Assembly: GCA_910588465.1 (NCBI GenBank)
Contig: CAJUOP010000026.1
Coordinates: 1 to 20,193 of the forward strand
DNA: 20,193 nucleotides
Source of the DNA: an uncultured Christensenellaceae bacterium
Lineage (GTDB): Bacteria; Bacillota; Clostridia; Christensenellales; Borkfalkiaceae
Direction of reading: 5' to 3'
Positions 19,717 through 20,193 of this stretch are shown in pieces. A model generated the notes under the pieces. The model did no database searches and was not told the DNA's origin. It saw only the letters and a program-made list of their open reading frames with translations. Numbering within the stretch: the stretch's first letter is position 1; every line of letters begins with the position of its first letter. Made by a program: the position numbers and the translations under genes.

Positions 19717-20193
19717 TTATTGGAAATGTGCGCCGTCGTCGTCGATGACGATGATTTGTGGCTGTTGGGGTTGCATGGGCTGAGGAGCAGGCTGCGCGTA
19801 GCTTTGCTGTCCCGCACCCTGTACGTGCGCTCCCTCGTCGTCTATTACAATGATCTGCGGCTGCATGGGTTGCGGGATCGGCTGTGGCGCGGGTCGGGGC
19901 TGGGGCTGCGCGTAGCTCTGTCCGCCGTAATTGCCGCTGCCCTGCACGTGCGCCCCCTCGTCGTCTATCACAATGATTTGCGGCTGTTGCTGCTGCATCT
20001 GTTGCGGTTGCTGCGCCTGCGGACGCGGTTGCTGCATGGGCTGTTGCATCGGCATTTGCCGTTGCTGCTGCGCTTGCGGCTGATACCCTTGCTGTTGCCC
20101 GTAACTTTGCTGCGCTTGCCCGTAATTCGGTTGCCCGCCCGTCTGCTGCGCGTAGTTGGGCTGAGGCGCTCCCGCTTGCTGCCCGTATGCGGG
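19717..20193 (-). CDS. Gln/Pro-rich low-complexity protein with repeated IIVIDDxGAHxQ motif (N-terminus beyond window)
   Basis: The frame is open from the window's right edge to the TAA at 19717-19719, giving 158 visible C-terminal residues. The first 90 or so are almost only Gln, Pro, Tyr, Gly, Ala and Asn (QQSYGQQQGY, QTGGQPNYGQ), prion-like in composition. Then come three copies of a 13-residue motif, QIIVIDDEGAHVQ twice and QIIVIDDDGAHFQ at the very end (codons 19942-19980, 19819-19857, 19720-19758), separated by disordered 28- and 20-residue Pro/Gln linkers with shared QSYAQP phrases. The in-frame ATG at 20053-20055 lacks any upstream ribosome site and the low-complexity frame continues through it, so it is not the start. 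No family recognised; the N-terminal domain would decide the function. Confidence 0.8.
   Translation of the reverse strand, partial: PAYGQQAGAPQPNYAQQTGGQPNYGQAQQSYGQQQGYQPQAQQQRQMPMQQPMQQPRPQAQQPQQMQQQQPQIIVIDDEGAHVQGSGNYGGQSYAQPQPRPAPQPIPQPMQPQIIVIDDEGAHVQGAGQQSYAQPAPQPMQPQQPQIIVIDDDGAHFQ
19720..19980 (-). repeat. Three-copy 39-bp coding repeat
   Basis: Three 39-base units encode the IIVIDDxGAHxQ motif at 19942-19980, 19819-19857 and 19720-19758. They start 123 and 99 bases apart. Synonymous differences between the copies (for example ATTGTGATAGAC-like versus ATTGTAATAGAC-like codons) show they are not freshly duplicated, so the peptide is being conserved. Confidence 0.7.

Noticed and set aside
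19720..19980. CRISPR array
   Set aside because: Repeats are in frame, irregularly spaced, diverged at synonymous sites and part of an open reading frame.

Overview
The window looks like a chromosomal segment of a low-to-mid GC Gram-positive anaerobe of the Clostridia, probably an uncultivated gut lineage. Support: strong GGAGG-type ribosome binding sites, TTGACA/TATAAT promoters, a TM1266-type iron-only hydrogenase regulator, an ECF vitamin transporter next to a type III pantothenate kinase, a lipoprotein ABC importer, and the radical SAM/DUF4130 pair common in Firmicutes. The taxonomic guess is inference. No tRNA, rRNA, CRISPR array, transposase or phage gene was seen, and no stretch over 300 bases lacks a gene.

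Layout, left to right. (1) 1-1922 (-): most of a large membrane-anchored extracellular protein of unknown function, cut by the window edge. Its promoter sits inside an inverted repeat that would also act as terminator for the operon upstream of it. (2) 2100-4781 (-): a TM1266-family regulator, a lipoprotein substrate-binding protein, a permease and an ATPase (nitrate/sulfonate/thiamine-precursor type importer), all behind a roughly 140-nt leader RNA with a clear two-state switch. (3) 4965-6907 (-): an ABC-2 permease and ATPase (NatAB type), apparently read from a leaderless promoter whose spacer holds a run of eight G. (4) 6962-10561 (-): response regulator, histidine kinase and a secreted, C-terminally anchored protein in one operon. 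(5) 10757-12771 (+): radical SAM protein with helix-hairpin-helix tail plus a DUF4130 partner, also from an apparently leaderless promoter; the second gene runs 65 bases into the convergent ferritin-like gene. (6) 12707-13210 (-): ferritin-like metal protein. (7) 13396-16159 (-): ECF S component, type III pantothenate kinase, homoserine dehydrogenase. (8) 16419-17299 (+): a tiny Cys/Gly-rich membrane peptide and a zinc-ribbon NUDIX hydrolase. (9) 17343-19484 (-): membrane-anchored acidic protein with a conserved C-terminal domain, a small coiled-coil protein and an SMC/ABC-like AAA ATPase. (10) 19717-20193 (-): C-terminal part of a Gln/Pro-rich low-complexity protein carrying three copies of an IIVIDDxGAHxQ motif.

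The most promising unexplained items are the candidate riboswitch before the TM1266/ABC operon (4782-4923), the possible phase-variable promoter of the NatAB pair (6905-6957), the promoter nested in a terminator hairpin (1970-2043), the repeat motif in the Gln/Pro-rich protein, and the interleaved inverted repeats before the Cys-rich peptide (16352-16399). All calls were made by reading the sequence; no database search or folding program was run.
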